From Chitinophaga niastensis (GTDB lineage: Bacteria; Bacteroidota; Bacteroidia; Chitinophagales; Chitinophagaceae), in the NCBI RefSeq assembly GCF_003014755.1, contig NZ_PYAW01000005.1, positions 186,001 through 250,000 on the forward strand: a stretch of DNA of 64,000 nt, written 5' to 3'. The notes below the pieces were generated by a model. That model was not told the DNA's origin and ran no database searches. It worked only from the letters and a program-made list of their open reading frames with translations. Positions 55,648-63,829 of the stretch are shown one piece after another; the stretch's first letter is position 1, and every line of letters begins with the position of its first letter. The position numbers and the translations under genes are program-made.

Positions 55648-57867
55648 TTAGTCAGTTAATAGCTGTGTTACAGCGGCAGTGTTCAGCGCCCATTGCATCG
55701 TATATACTTCATCGGCCTGCAGGTTATCTACGATCTCCAGTTGCTGGGCGGTTGCTTTGGCATAGAGCAGCTCACCAATGCTTAACTTGCTGTCCAGTTT
55801 TTTCAGGATGGACGTCACATTTTTAAGATCCAGTTGTTGTATGATCTGACCATCGAAGGCCATTTCCAGCCAGATGATTTCACGGGTGGCCACTTCCAGT
55901 ACACCGAATACAAGCCCTTTGGCCAGTCCGCGGGTAATACGCACCATGTGCTGTACACAGGAAGGGTCGTAGGTTACACCGGTTTTCTCGGATACTTTCA
56001 TCGGGTGTTTACTGTCCATCCATCCCAGCACGAGGTTAGGCGTGATGGCGCCTTCTGAATAGGCATTGCAGGTAAAAGTAACGTAACGTGCACCTGCCGC
56101 AGCCAGTGCTGGTATGTCTATGTGGATGTATTCCGCTGTACCGATCATGTTTGGAATTGAGCGAATATCACCACTATGCAGGCACCCTGTTGTTTGCAAA
56201 CGACTGAAAGAGCAGATATCTGTTTTGCTATCATAGGCAATGTAGCAACTCAGGTCCATGTCCAGGTGTTGTTCCGGTAAACCTTTACCCCATTCCATGA
56301 ACAGGCATATTTTATCGCCTTTTATTGCATAACGGGTACCTATCAACGCAGCTGGCAGATCCTGGATTTGTTCACTACGATCGCCAATAGGGAGCGGTAT
56401 TTTATACAGCGCAGGTGCTATGTAAATTGTTTTGGCAGTTGTTTTAACGGCAGCAAAACGTTTTTTCATGGCAAGGATACACAGGTCAGTGACCGCTTGC
56501 TGCATGTCCTGCAATTGCTGATCGTCGTACATCGCCAGCAGCTTATTGCCCGGTACTGTTTTGCCAACACCTCCCAATGGTTTTACCGCACGGGTAGTTG
56601 TCTTATCAAAATAATAAGTAGCATACATCTGCAGGGTTAATAACAGTCGTGCCGGAACTTTATCTACTATTTCCGCAAAAGCTGCTGTAACGGGAGCAGC
56701 TCCGAACCATAATATGTTGGCAAACAGAGAACGTGCAAACAAGCCAGGGCGCTGCTTCAGGAGTTCCATAGTGCTATTGATATCATATCGTAAACGAAAA
56801 TGATTTACATGTCCCTGCCATACGGTATAGTCCTGCTGATAAAATTTATCCATCAGGGTACGCAGTTGTGAAAACCCTTTACGCTGGCTGAATTCAGGCA
56901 GGCGCAGGGCGCGGATAAAACGTACCCACATGTTGCGTTTAGGATGCATGATTTCACACATCGAGGTAGTATCCATAGGCAGGCTATGCAGCCAGGAAGC
57001 GACCATCAGTCCGTCTTTACGGCTGTATTTTAATTTCAGCGCAGCCGCATGTTGTACTTTGGTTTTCGCTGCTATGCCTATATGCTGATTATTTTTCGCC
57101 TGACGTTTAAGAATTGTTTTAGGTTCAATGATTTGCAGGAAGCCGGTATGTTTGTACCAGAGGTAACGGAGTATATCCGTTGGCGTAGTAAACAGCGTTG
57201 CTGCCTGTTGTGCCTCATCTTTGCTGATCAAAGTATCTATCACCGTCATCAACGTTTCTTTCATGCCGATTTTTACGGCAGGCAGCGGAAGAGCTGTCAG
57301 CAATGCTTTCAGGCTATCAATTTGTGTGGCGTCGAGCGCTGTTTTAGATACCAGTAAATCATTCAGACAGGTAGTTGCGTCTCCAGCGGTCCATAGTTCC
57401 AGTACACGTATTTCGCTGCCTTGTTTAAAGTTTTCTATTTCTCCGGCAACAAAAGGTGTACCGCAGAAAGGGCAACCATTGTACCTTTCCAGCGGAAAAG
57501 TGTTGGGAGGAATGATATGTCCGCAGGGCAGGGTAGTACCTGCTCCTCCGAAGATATTGGTAAAGTAGGTAATGATATGATCGGCGATGTTTTCATTGGT
57601 AGGGATCAACCAGTTTTTAACCAATGGCGTCCAGTTTTTATTTACGCCCATTACTTCCCGGAAAGTTTCCAGTATAGTGGCCTGATAGGCAGGTGAGGTA
57701 TGTTGCAGGGCAAACAACAATGGTTCGGATATACCAAATCCCAGTTTAGCGAGATTGGCCACCAGTAATGCGGTAGTAGGGGTAACGTATTGTTTATCGG
57801 TATTGAGAAGTGCGTCTGGAATAAAGATAGCCTGTTGGCGTAATCCTATCTGTAAAAAAGTGTTCAT
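55648..57867 (-). CDS. zinc-finger plus TerD-like protein (MXAN_6230/SCO0854-like)
   Basis: A 739-aa cytoplasmic protein without signal or membrane segment. Residues 115-135 form a RING-like treble-clef half: C115-G-H117 and C132-P-F-C135 (PCGHIIPPNTFPL, NGCPFCGTPF). Residues about 240-460 are helical, in a HEAT-like repeat pattern. Residues about 470-660 resemble TerD: LDMDLSCYIAYDSKTDICSF, LHSGDIRS (H564-S-G-D567) and HIDIPALAAAGARYVTFTCN, as in the Ca-binding stress domain. This order fits the MXAN_6230/SCO0854 RING family as I recall it. It lies 82 bases after a tRNA-like RNA on the same strand and is divergent from a WYL regulator. Function is unknown; an RNA-binding or stress-response scaffold is inferred. 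Confidence 0.65.
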   Translation of the reverse strand: MNTFLQIGLRQQAIFIPDALLNTDKQYVTPTTALLVANLAKLGFGISEPLLFALQHTSPAYQATILETFREVMGVNKNWTPLVKNWLIPTNENIADHIITYFTNIFGGAGTTLPCGHIIPPNTFPLERYNGCPFCGTPFVAGEIENFKQGSEIRVLELWTAGDATTCLNDLLVSKTALDATQIDSLKALLTALPLPAVKIGMKETLMTVIDTLISKDEAQQAATLFTTPTDILRYLWYKHTGFLQIIEPKTILKRQAKNNQHIGIAAKTKVQHAAALKLKYSRKDGLMVASWLHSLPMDTTSMCEIMHPKRNMWVRFIRALRLPEFSQRKGFSQLRTLMDKFYQQDYTVWQGHVNHFRLRYDINSTMELLKQRPGLFARSLFANILWFGAAPVTAAFAEIVDKVPARLLLTLQMYATYYFDKTTTRAVKPLGGVGKTVPGNKLLAMYDDQQLQDMQQAVTDLCILAMKKRFAAVKTTAKTIYIAPALYKIPLPIGDRSEQIQDLPAALIGTRYAIKGDKICLFMEWGKGLPEQHLDMDLSCYIAYDSKTDICSFSRLQTTGCLHSGDIRSIPNMIGTAEYIHIDIPALAAAGARYVTFTCNAYSEGAITPNLVLGWMDSKHPMKVSEKTGVTYDPSCVQHMVRITRGLAKGLVFGVLEVATREIIWLEMAFDGQIIQQLDLKNVTSILKKLDSKLSIGELLYAKATAQQLEIVDNLQADEVYTMQWALNTAAVTQLLTD

Positions 57868-57949
57868 AATAGTTGTTATTAATAATCAGATAATGATGTT
57901 GCTGTTTTACCAAAAAAAAGAAGTAAGCAACAATTGACCTCGATTTTGT

Positions 57950-58069
57950 AAAGCAGGTTGGAGTCGAACCAACATCACCAGTACCTGGGATGATTGAAAT
58001 AAGTTTTAATTGACCTTCAGGTAATTTTTAAAACTATCTACTGGTGTTTTACCATTAAACTACTGCTTT
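57950..58069 (-). ncRNA. tRNA-like RNA with structured insert in place of anticodon loop
   Basis: Read on the minus strand from 58069, a full cloverleaf can be drawn. Acceptor: AAAGCAG (58069-58063) with CTGCTTT (57956-57950), 7 bp. Then UA. D-arm: GTTT/AAAC with loop AATGGTA containing GG. Anticodon stem: ACCAGTA (58045-58039) with TACTGGT (57983-57977), 7 bp. T-arm: GTTGG/CCAAC with loop TTCGACT. Instead of a 7-base loop there are 55 bases (58038-57984), in which AGTTTTAA (58035-58028) pairs with TTAAAACT (58009-58002) and ACC pairs with GGT around a TGAA loop. The base after the acceptor is A, but CCA is not encoded. It lies just before the 739-aa gene. It is not a decoding tRNA in this form; a tRNA mimic is the best reading. 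Confidence 0.75.
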
Positions 58070-58158
58070 TCCATCGGGCGATAATTGTGAATGTTTCTTA
58101 GCTGAGTGGAGTAACATTTACTTGACCGCTTCCGATGACACAAAGATGCCAATGCAAG

Positions 58159-58264
58159 TGCGCAGTGGACTTGCGCATTTAAAATAAATTTAAAAATTTA
58201 TTTTAAACAGATGATTATCAATATCTTATTAAGAATTTTATTTTTTAAAAGATAAAAATGCGCA
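58159..58264. promoter_or_regulatory. TGCGCA repeats in the WYL/tRNA-like divergent region
   Basis: TGCGCA occurs at 58159-58164, 58172-58177 and 58259-58264. The first two are 13 bases apart and lie within an imperfect dyad (GCAAGT and ACTTGC). They sit between the tRNA-like RNA (left) and the WYL gene (right), where an operator for an autoregulating WYL protein is expected. Binding is inferred. No other gene is seen in the remaining parts of 57868-58308. Confidence 0.4.
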
Positions 58265-58308
58265 GATATATTGCGTAGTGTTTTATTTTTATTGCAGAAA
58301 AGCACGCT

Positions 58309-59319
58309 ATGTCTATTAATAAATTCGCTCTGATCAGATATAAAACCATCGATGATTGTTTGCGCAACCGCTACCGGAAGTGGACACTGGAAGATCTCAT
58401 TGAAAAAGTAGCCGATGTAATATATGAGTACGAAGGCATTGCCTCCGGCGTGAGTAAACGGACTATACAGGCAGACATACAACTGATGCGCAGCGACAAA
58501 CTCGGTTATAATGCCCCCATCATTGTGAAAGACCGTAAATACTATGCTTACAGCGATCCGGCATATAGTATCACCAACGCGCCCATCAATGAAGGGGATG
58601 TAGATAAGATGAAAGAAATTGTAGCGGTATTGAAACAATTTAACGGCTTCAGTTACTTCGATGAAATGAGCGATATGATTGCCCGGCTGGAAAATAACCT
58701 GTATAAATCTACCGACGAAAACCGCAACTGTATTCAGTTTGAGAATAATCACCAACTACAGGGACTGGGACATATTAATCCACTCTACCAGGCTACCAGG
58801 CATAAAAAAGCATTGCTGATTGAATATAAATCTTTCAAAGCCAGCAAAGCGCAGGAACATATTTGTTATCCTTACCTGCTAAAGGAATACCGCAACCGCT
58901 GGTTCCTGATCGCCCGTATAAAAAATGCGCCGCATCTCATTACCATGGCGCTCGACAGGATCATCGGCTTCCAGGAATTACGCAAAGAAAAGTTTGTTGA
59001 TTACGAAGGCATCAACTTCGATCAGTATTTTGATAACCTCATCGGTGTTACTAAATCCGAAAAAGAGATAGCGCATAAAGTGGTGCTGCAAATAGATAAA
59101 AAACATGCCCCTTACGTAATCACCAAGCCCCTGCATCATTCACAGGAGGTATTAAAAGAAGATGGGGCAGGTACTATCATCTGCATTGAGGTGATCCTTA
59201 ATTACGAACTGGAACGGGAAATACTGGGTTTCGGTGAACATATTAGGGTATTATCTCCCAAATCATTGGCTACCCGCATTGGGCAACGATTAGAGCAAGC
59301 AGCACTGGGTTATAGATAA
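58309..59319 (+). CDS. WYL-domain transcriptional regulator
   Basis: A 336-aa regulator with an N-terminal winged helix (about residues 1-85, YKTIDDCLRNRYRKWTLEDL, SGVSKRTIQADIQLMRSD) and a WYL ligand-binding domain (about 150-240, KKALLIEYKSFKASKAQEHI, CYPYLLKEYRNRWFLIARI). A C-terminal WCX-like extension follows to residue 335. WYL regulators often sense nucleic acid or nucleotides in stress and defence loci. It is divergent from the tRNA-like RNA and the 739-aa gene, and is the natural candidate to control them. Confidence 0.9.
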   Translation: MSINKFALIRYKTIDDCLRNRYRKWTLEDLIEKVADVIYEYEGIASGVSKRTIQADIQLMRSDKLGYNAPIIVKDRKYYAYSDPAYSITNAPINEGDVDKMKEIVAVLKQFNGFSYFDEMSDMIARLENNLYKSTDENRNCIQFENNHQLQGLGHINPLYQATRHKKALLIEYKSFKASKAQEHICYPYLLKEYRNRWFLIARIKNAPHLITMALDRIIGFQELRKEKFVDYEGINFDQYFDNLIGVTKSEKEIAHKVVLQIDKKHAPYVITKPLHHSQEVLKEDGAGTIICIEVILNYELEREILGFGEHIRVLSPKSLATRIGQRLEQAALGYR

Positions 59320-59326
59320 TCTTTAG

Positions 59327-59334
59327 TACCTTTG
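59327..59334 (+). promoter_or_regulatory. promoter -7 element for the HPP gene
   Basis: TACCTTTG fits the TAnnTTTG consensus, 20 bases before the ATG at 59355. No clear -33 TTG is seen. Confidence 0.4.
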
Positions 59335-59354
59335 CGGACCTTGCAAAAAAGAAA

Positions 59355-59918
59355 ATGAGACATAGGATAAAACGTAGTATCCGTGTGGCGCGTTATGTGA
59401 TGTATCGGGAAACACTGATAGATAAGAAAAATATTTACTGGTCATTTATAGGCGCTTTCCTGGGAATTGCCAGTGTGGGAATGTTGAGCCACTTTTACCT
59501 GGCTGTAAAAGATAATCTTTTCCTGATCGGATCATTTGGAGCTTCGGCAGTACTGATCTATGGCCATACACAAAGCCCTTTGGCGCAACCCCGTAATCTT
59601 GTTGGCGGCCACATTTTAAGCGCTATCGTAGGTGTTACCATCCGCTACCTCATTCCATGGCCCGAATGGCAATGGCTGGCTTGCGCTGTAGCAGTCGCAT
59701 TATCTTTGGTGGTGATGCAGATCACCAAAACGGTACATCCTCCCGGCGGCGCTACTGCCTTACTGGCTATTGCAGGTTCTCCTGCTATCAGCAAACTGGG
59801 CTACTGGTATGTATTGTCGCCCGTGGCCAGCGGAGTGGCCATATTATTACTGATAGCAGTGGTGGTCAATAATATGACGGACATCCGCCAGTATCCCGAC
59901 AAGGGCAAGTGGTGGTAA
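59355..59918 (+). CDS. HPP-family integral membrane protein
   Basis: A 187-aa membrane protein with four to five hydrophobic segments. The name-giving motif HPPGGATALLAIAG is present, preceded by TLVMQITKTV-like residues (LVVMQITKTV). Other signs: GSFGASAVLIYGHTQSPLAQ and PRNLVGGHILSAIVG. Members may move nitrite or other anions; the activity here is unknown. It follows the WYL gene by 35 bases but has its own promoter element. Confidence 0.92.
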   Translation: MRHRIKRSIRVARYVMYRETLIDKKNIYWSFIGAFLGIASVGMLSHFYLAVKDNLFLIGSFGASAVLIYGHTQSPLAQPRNLVGGHILSAIVGVTIRYLIPWPEWQWLACAVAVALSLVVMQITKTVHPPGGATALLAIAGSPAISKLGYWYVLSPVASGVAILLLIAVVVNNMTDIRQYPDKGKWW

Positions 59919-59927
59919 CGTTAACGC

Positions 59928-61364
59928 CTACACACTTATTTTCTTATAGATGATGGTATCAGATGGCAGTTGTTGCAGATAACCACCGGTATCTATCCGC
60001 AGCTTAGGCATACTTTGCTGCAGTTGCTGAATAGTAGCAGGTTTTACGCCCGCCTGATACAGGTACACCTGTTGTAATTTTTTATTTTTCCGGAGAGATA
60101 ATACCCCGGCATCAGCTGTAGCAGTACCGGTTAGGTTCAGATAACGTAATTCAGTACAGGCCCCCAGCTGATCAAGATGATCACCCTTCACCACCGTATT
60201 TTTTATTTCCAGCCGTGTGAGCTTTGAAAACTTTGCTATCACCGGTATAGCAGCATCTGTTACATGCGTTCCGGATATATCCAGCCATATCAACTGTTCT
60301 TTCAATGGTAATAATAAAGCCATATCTGCATCTTTAAAATCAATAGCGTTTATACAATTAACCGCGAGGTAATTACTTCCGGCCGCTACCGGCAATACTT
60401 TCACGCCTTTTGCGGCCAGGGCAGCAATGCTGTTACCGCTGGCTTTGGATACCATATTTTCCGGTACAAATTCATTTTTATCCAGCGCAGGAGGGGGCTG
60501 CATACCCGCCAGCACGGCTAGTATGCGCGGTGTTTTGGTCAGTTCCTTCACCGTTTTGCCAACCGGCGCGCCCTGTGCTATCCACCAGTACAGCAGCTCC
60601 AGTTCCTGTGGAGCCACCTGTGGCTTGCCTTTTGGCGGCATACGATGCTCATCTTCTTCCGGTAATATTAAACGTTTAAACAATTCACTTTCTTCCGGCA
60701 AACCGTTTTTTAACACGGGACCATGCTCACCACCTTTGCGGATGAGTGCCACAGACTCCAGCCGCAGCCCGCCTTTCAGCTTCTGCTCATTATGACAGCC
60801 ATAACAACGCGCTGTTAATACCGGACGTACCAGGTCTTCATATAATTTAGCATCACCAATATCCGTGTAGGCGGCTACGTTAGTAGCGGTGTTGCTCATT
60901 CCGGTAAGTTTGCGCAAACCAGCCGGCATAGCCTGGGTGAGGTAATCATCGCCATGGGTAAGGGTACCGCCATAATGCCCTGCCGCACTCAATAGTAATA
61001 TCATGAGCAATGCCACCGGCACCTGCAGCCTGGAAAAGCGGTTATTGGTTTTTTCCAGGATGTACAACACTATACTAATAACGGCTACGCCTATACCGAG
61101 TAATTTATGTGTTTGCAATAAGTGTTCGTCGTATCCGCCATCGAGCGACAGCAGATAACCGGTGATACAACTGATCACAGCAGATAATGCAGCAGCCAGC
61201 AATACCAGTGGTAGCGCGGATTTCAGGTGTGCCCACTTTTGACGTTGTGCCAGCATGGCCAGCACAAAAGCAATAATTAAGATACCGATAGGCAGATGTA
61301 CCAGCAAAGGATGTGATCTGCCAATGAACATGCTCCAGCTGCCGGAGCTCAATAATAATTTCAT
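59928..61364 (-). CDS. membrane protein with planctomycete-type cytochrome c and Leu-rich end
   Basis: A 478-aa protein. Four N-terminal membrane segments (residues about 15-130, DUF2231-like: HPLLVHLPIGILIIAFVLAM). A PSCyt1-type haem domain follows, with C-Y-G-C-H (ARCYGCHNEQKLKGG) and HRMPPKGKPQVAPQELELLY. The last third has Leu-rich-repeat-like steps (LTRLEIKNTVVKGDHLDQLG, LRYLNLTGTATADAGVLSLR). It overlaps the epimerase-like gene by 4 bases, so the two are coupled. It is likely the electron-handling membrane part of the unit. Confidence 0.88.
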   Translation of the reverse strand: MKLLLSSGSWSMFIGRSHPLLVHLPIGILIIAFVLAMLAQRQKWAHLKSALPLVLLAAALSAVISCITGYLLSLDGGYDEHLLQTHKLLGIGVAVISIVLYILEKTNNRFSRLQVPVALLMILLLSAAGHYGGTLTHGDDYLTQAMPAGLRKLTGMSNTATNVAAYTDIGDAKLYEDLVRPVLTARCYGCHNEQKLKGGLRLESVALIRKGGEHGPVLKNGLPEESELFKRLILPEEDEHRMPPKGKPQVAPQELELLYWWIAQGAPVGKTVKELTKTPRILAVLAGMQPPPALDKNEFVPENMVSKASGNSIAALAAKGVKVLPVAAGSNYLAVNCINAIDFKDADMALLLPLKEQLIWLDISGTHVTDAAIPVIAKFSKLTRLEIKNTVVKGDHLDQLGACTELRYLNLTGTATADAGVLSLRKNKKLQQVYLYQAGVKPATIQQLQQSMPKLRIDTGGYLQQLPSDTIIYKKISV

Positions 61365-62293
61365 TTCTTGCTATAACGTTGTTTAAGCTGGTTCATCATA
61401 TACACATTAATATCCCACTGATCAGCCACCGGTTGACGGGTATAAGGTAATGTAGGAAGGTAATCTGCCGGACCAAATTCAGTAAGTATTGTCAGCGGTT
61501 TACCGGCGGCCTGGTGGCGTTGCACAACAATATCCCACCAGCCAAAATGTGCTTTCACAGCGTTTTCCCACTCGGGGGCACGGGGATCATTTACCTGCGG
61601 GCCTTCCTGGTGACCGATACGTGCATGTATATGTGAGGCGCGGTCCAGCGCTTTGGCTACGGTTTCCGCCTGATCATGCAACAGTGTTTCGTGTACATTG
61701 CACCAGTGGGATATGTCCAGCGTAAGCCGCAGATCAGGTTTTGCAGCAATAAATTGTCGCGCTACATGGGCCGCAAACAACATGCGGGAACGATGCGTTT
61801 CATGATATACCGGAACACCCGATTGTTTTGATATCCGCAAGGTCATATCTATCAATGCACAGTTCTGTTCAAACGTAAAATAATCTCTTCCGGAATGACA
61901 GTTGATATATAAGGGCTTTTGCTTGTTGGCTGCAGTAGCAGCTTTCAGCATTGTTTCAAATTGCGTGGCATGTTTCGTATAGTCGCTATCGTAGCCGGCA
62001 CATAAATAACCCACCTGCAACTGATGTTTATTGAGTGCAGCAAATAATTCCTGCTGTGCATTGCTGTCTGTAGGCCACCATATTTCGATGCCATCATAAC
62101 CTGCTTTTTTGGCGGCATCGCAGAATGCATCTATACTACCATTATAGCCCCAGTTGGTGGCCAGTATTATCAGCCGGAACCCTTCTCCGGCAGCGGTATT
62201 GGCTAATGCGTTGAAAGCCGGCAATGTAGAAAGGCAAAGGGCAGATCCTAACACTGTTGATTGTTTAATGAAATTTCTTCTATTATTATCCAT
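61361..62293 (-). CDS. exported TIM-barrel sugar phosphate isomerase/epimerase-like protein
   Basis: A 310-aa protein with a Tat-type signal (NNRRNFIKQSTVLGSALCLS) and a xylose-isomerase-like TIM barrel: AGYDGIEIWWPTDS, YINCHSGRDYFTF, PVYHETHRSRMLF, LTLDISHWCNVHE, SHIHARIGHQEGPQ and LTEFGP near the end. Glu, His and Asp residues for a divalent metal are all present. Substrate unknown; a sugar or sugar acid is likely. Confidence 0.9.
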   Translation of the reverse strand: MDNNRRNFIKQSTVLGSALCLSTLPAFNALANTAAGEGFRLIILATNWGYNGSIDAFCDAAKKAGYDGIEIWWPTDSNAQQELFAALNKHQLQVGYLCAGYDSDYTKHATQFETMLKAATAANKQKPLYINCHSGRDYFTFEQNCALIDMTLRISKQSGVPVYHETHRSRMLFAAHVARQFIAAKPDLRLTLDISHWCNVHETLLHDQAETVAKALDRASHIHARIGHQEGPQVNDPRAPEWENAVKAHFGWWDIVVQRHQAAGKPLTILTEFGPADYLPTLPYTRQPVADQWDINVYMMNQLKQRYSKK

Positions 62294-62332
62294 AGAAACA
62301 TTTTTGATGCTGACATTTTTTTAAATCAACAC

Positions 62333-63823
62333 CTAACTTAATATTGGTGTGATAACTTTTCCTCCTACATCTGTTAACCGGAAAGGACGCCCCTGGAAAT
62401 CGTAGGTGAGCTTTTCATGATCAAAGCCCAGCTGTTGCAGGATGGTAGCATGTATATCGTTGATAGCTACTTTTCCTTTGACGGCAGCATAACCTATTTC
62501 ATCTGTTTCTCCCCATGATCCGCCTTTTTTAATACCGGCACCTGCCATCCACATGGTGAATGCTTCTACGTGGTGATCGCGGCCCATGAAAGGCATTTCT
62601 TTTCCGTCGCGGTTTTCCTGCATGGGCGTGCGACCAAATTCGCCACCCCAAACTACCAGCGTTTCATCGAGCAGGCCACGTTGCTTTAAATCCTGCAGCA
62701 GTGCGGTAATAGGCCGGTCAATCTCGCGGCATTTATTACGGAAGCCATAGTCAATAGAAAGGGCTTCGTCGGTACCATGACAATCCCAGCCCCAATCGTA
62801 CAACTGTACAAAACGTACTCCTTTTTCTACCAGCTTACGTGCCAGCAAACAGTTGTTGGCAAAGGATTCTTTACCCGGCTGTGTGCCATACATTTCGTGA
62901 ATGTAGGCCGGTTCATTGTTGATGTTCATCACATCCGGCACAGAGATCTGCATTTTATACGCCAGCTCATACTGTGAAATACGGGACAGGGTTTCCGGAT
63001 CGCCGAAGGATTGGTATTCCTGTTTATTGATTTCGTTAATCGCGTCAATAGATTGTTTGCGCAGATCCCGGTTCATGCCGTCAGGATCTGTGAGATATAA
63101 CACGGGTTCGCCCTGGGTCCTGCATTGTACGCCCTGGTATACGGAGGGCAGAAAGCCGCTGCCCCATACACTTTTACCCGCATCGGGTGTTTTACCACCG
63201 GAGGTGAGTACTACAAAACCAGGCAGGTTGCTGTTTTCAGATCCGAGGCCATAGGTTACCCAGGAACCAATGCTGGGTCTTCCTAACCTGGCACTGCCGG
63301 TTTGCATGAGCAATTGTGCAGGGCCGTGGTTGAACTGATCTGTTTGCACTGCTTTTAAAAAGCTCACCTCATCGGCCATGGTAGCAAAATGCGGGAGATG
63401 ATCAGATATCCATGCACGTGATTCTCCGTGTTGCTGGAATACTGCCTGTGGTCCCAGCATTTTAGGTACACCACGTATGAACGCAAATTTTTTACCTTCC
63501 AGGAAGGATGGCGGACAGAGTTGATTATGCAGCTTTTGCAGTTCCGGTTTGTAATCAAACAGTTCCAGCTGGGAAGGTGCACCTGCCATATGCAGATAGA
63601 TCACACTCTTGGCCCTGGCTGCAAAATGTGGTGCGCGTGGTGCCATTGGGTTGCCGCTGGCATCCAGGATATTTTTCCCGCTACTGCTGCCGCAGCCTGT
63701 GAGAAAAGCCCCCAGCGCAGCTGCGCCCAGTCCTGTTACGCAATCCAGCAGAAAGTGCCGGCGGGTAAGGTACCGCAGCGTTTCTTCATTTGCTTCCCGT
63801 ATCAGTCTTTCGTGCATGCTCAT
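62333..63823 (-). CDS. DUF1501-family exported protein
   Basis: A 496-aa protein of the DUF1501 (sulfatase-like fold) family. An N-terminal Tat-like signal with Cys (RRHFLLDCVTGLGAAALGAF, LTGCGS) is followed by KSVIYLHMAGAPSQLELFDY, then WVTYGLGSENSNLPGFVVL and the conserved LVVWGGEFGRTPMQ and GRDHHVEAFTMWMAG. DUF1501 genes go together with DUF1549/DUF1553 cytochrome proteins, as here. Precise reaction unknown. Confidence 0.92.
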   Translation of the reverse strand: MSMHERLIREANEETLRYLTRRHFLLDCVTGLGAAALGAFLTGCGSSSGKNILDASGNPMAPRAPHFAARAKSVIYLHMAGAPSQLELFDYKPELQKLHNQLCPPSFLEGKKFAFIRGVPKMLGPQAVFQQHGESRAWISDHLPHFATMADEVSFLKAVQTDQFNHGPAQLLMQTGSARLGRPSIGSWVTYGLGSENSNLPGFVVLTSGGKTPDAGKSVWGSGFLPSVYQGVQCRTQGEPVLYLTDPDGMNRDLRKQSIDAINEINKQEYQSFGDPETLSRISQYELAYKMQISVPDVMNINNEPAYIHEMYGTQPGKESFANNCLLARKLVEKGVRFVQLYDWGWDCHGTDEALSIDYGFRNKCREIDRPITALLQDLKQRGLLDETLVVWGGEFGRTPMQENRDGKEMPFMGRDHHVEAFTMWMAGAGIKKGGSWGETDEIGYAAVKGKVAINDIHATILQQLGFDHEKLTYDFQGRPFRLTDVGGKVITPILS

Positions 63824-63829
63824 ACTGCA

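Noticed and set aside
57950..58069. Ordinary decoding tRNA gene with an intron
   Set aside because: Known bacterial tRNA introns are group I or II and much longer; the 55-base insert has no such features, and no U33-anticodon pattern follows the 5' strand of the stem.
58198..58755. Minus-strand ORF of 185 aa opposite the WYL gene
   Set aside because: It lies fully against a well-supported WYL regulator, is rich in Phe/Ile/Tyr as antisense frames are, and matches no family.
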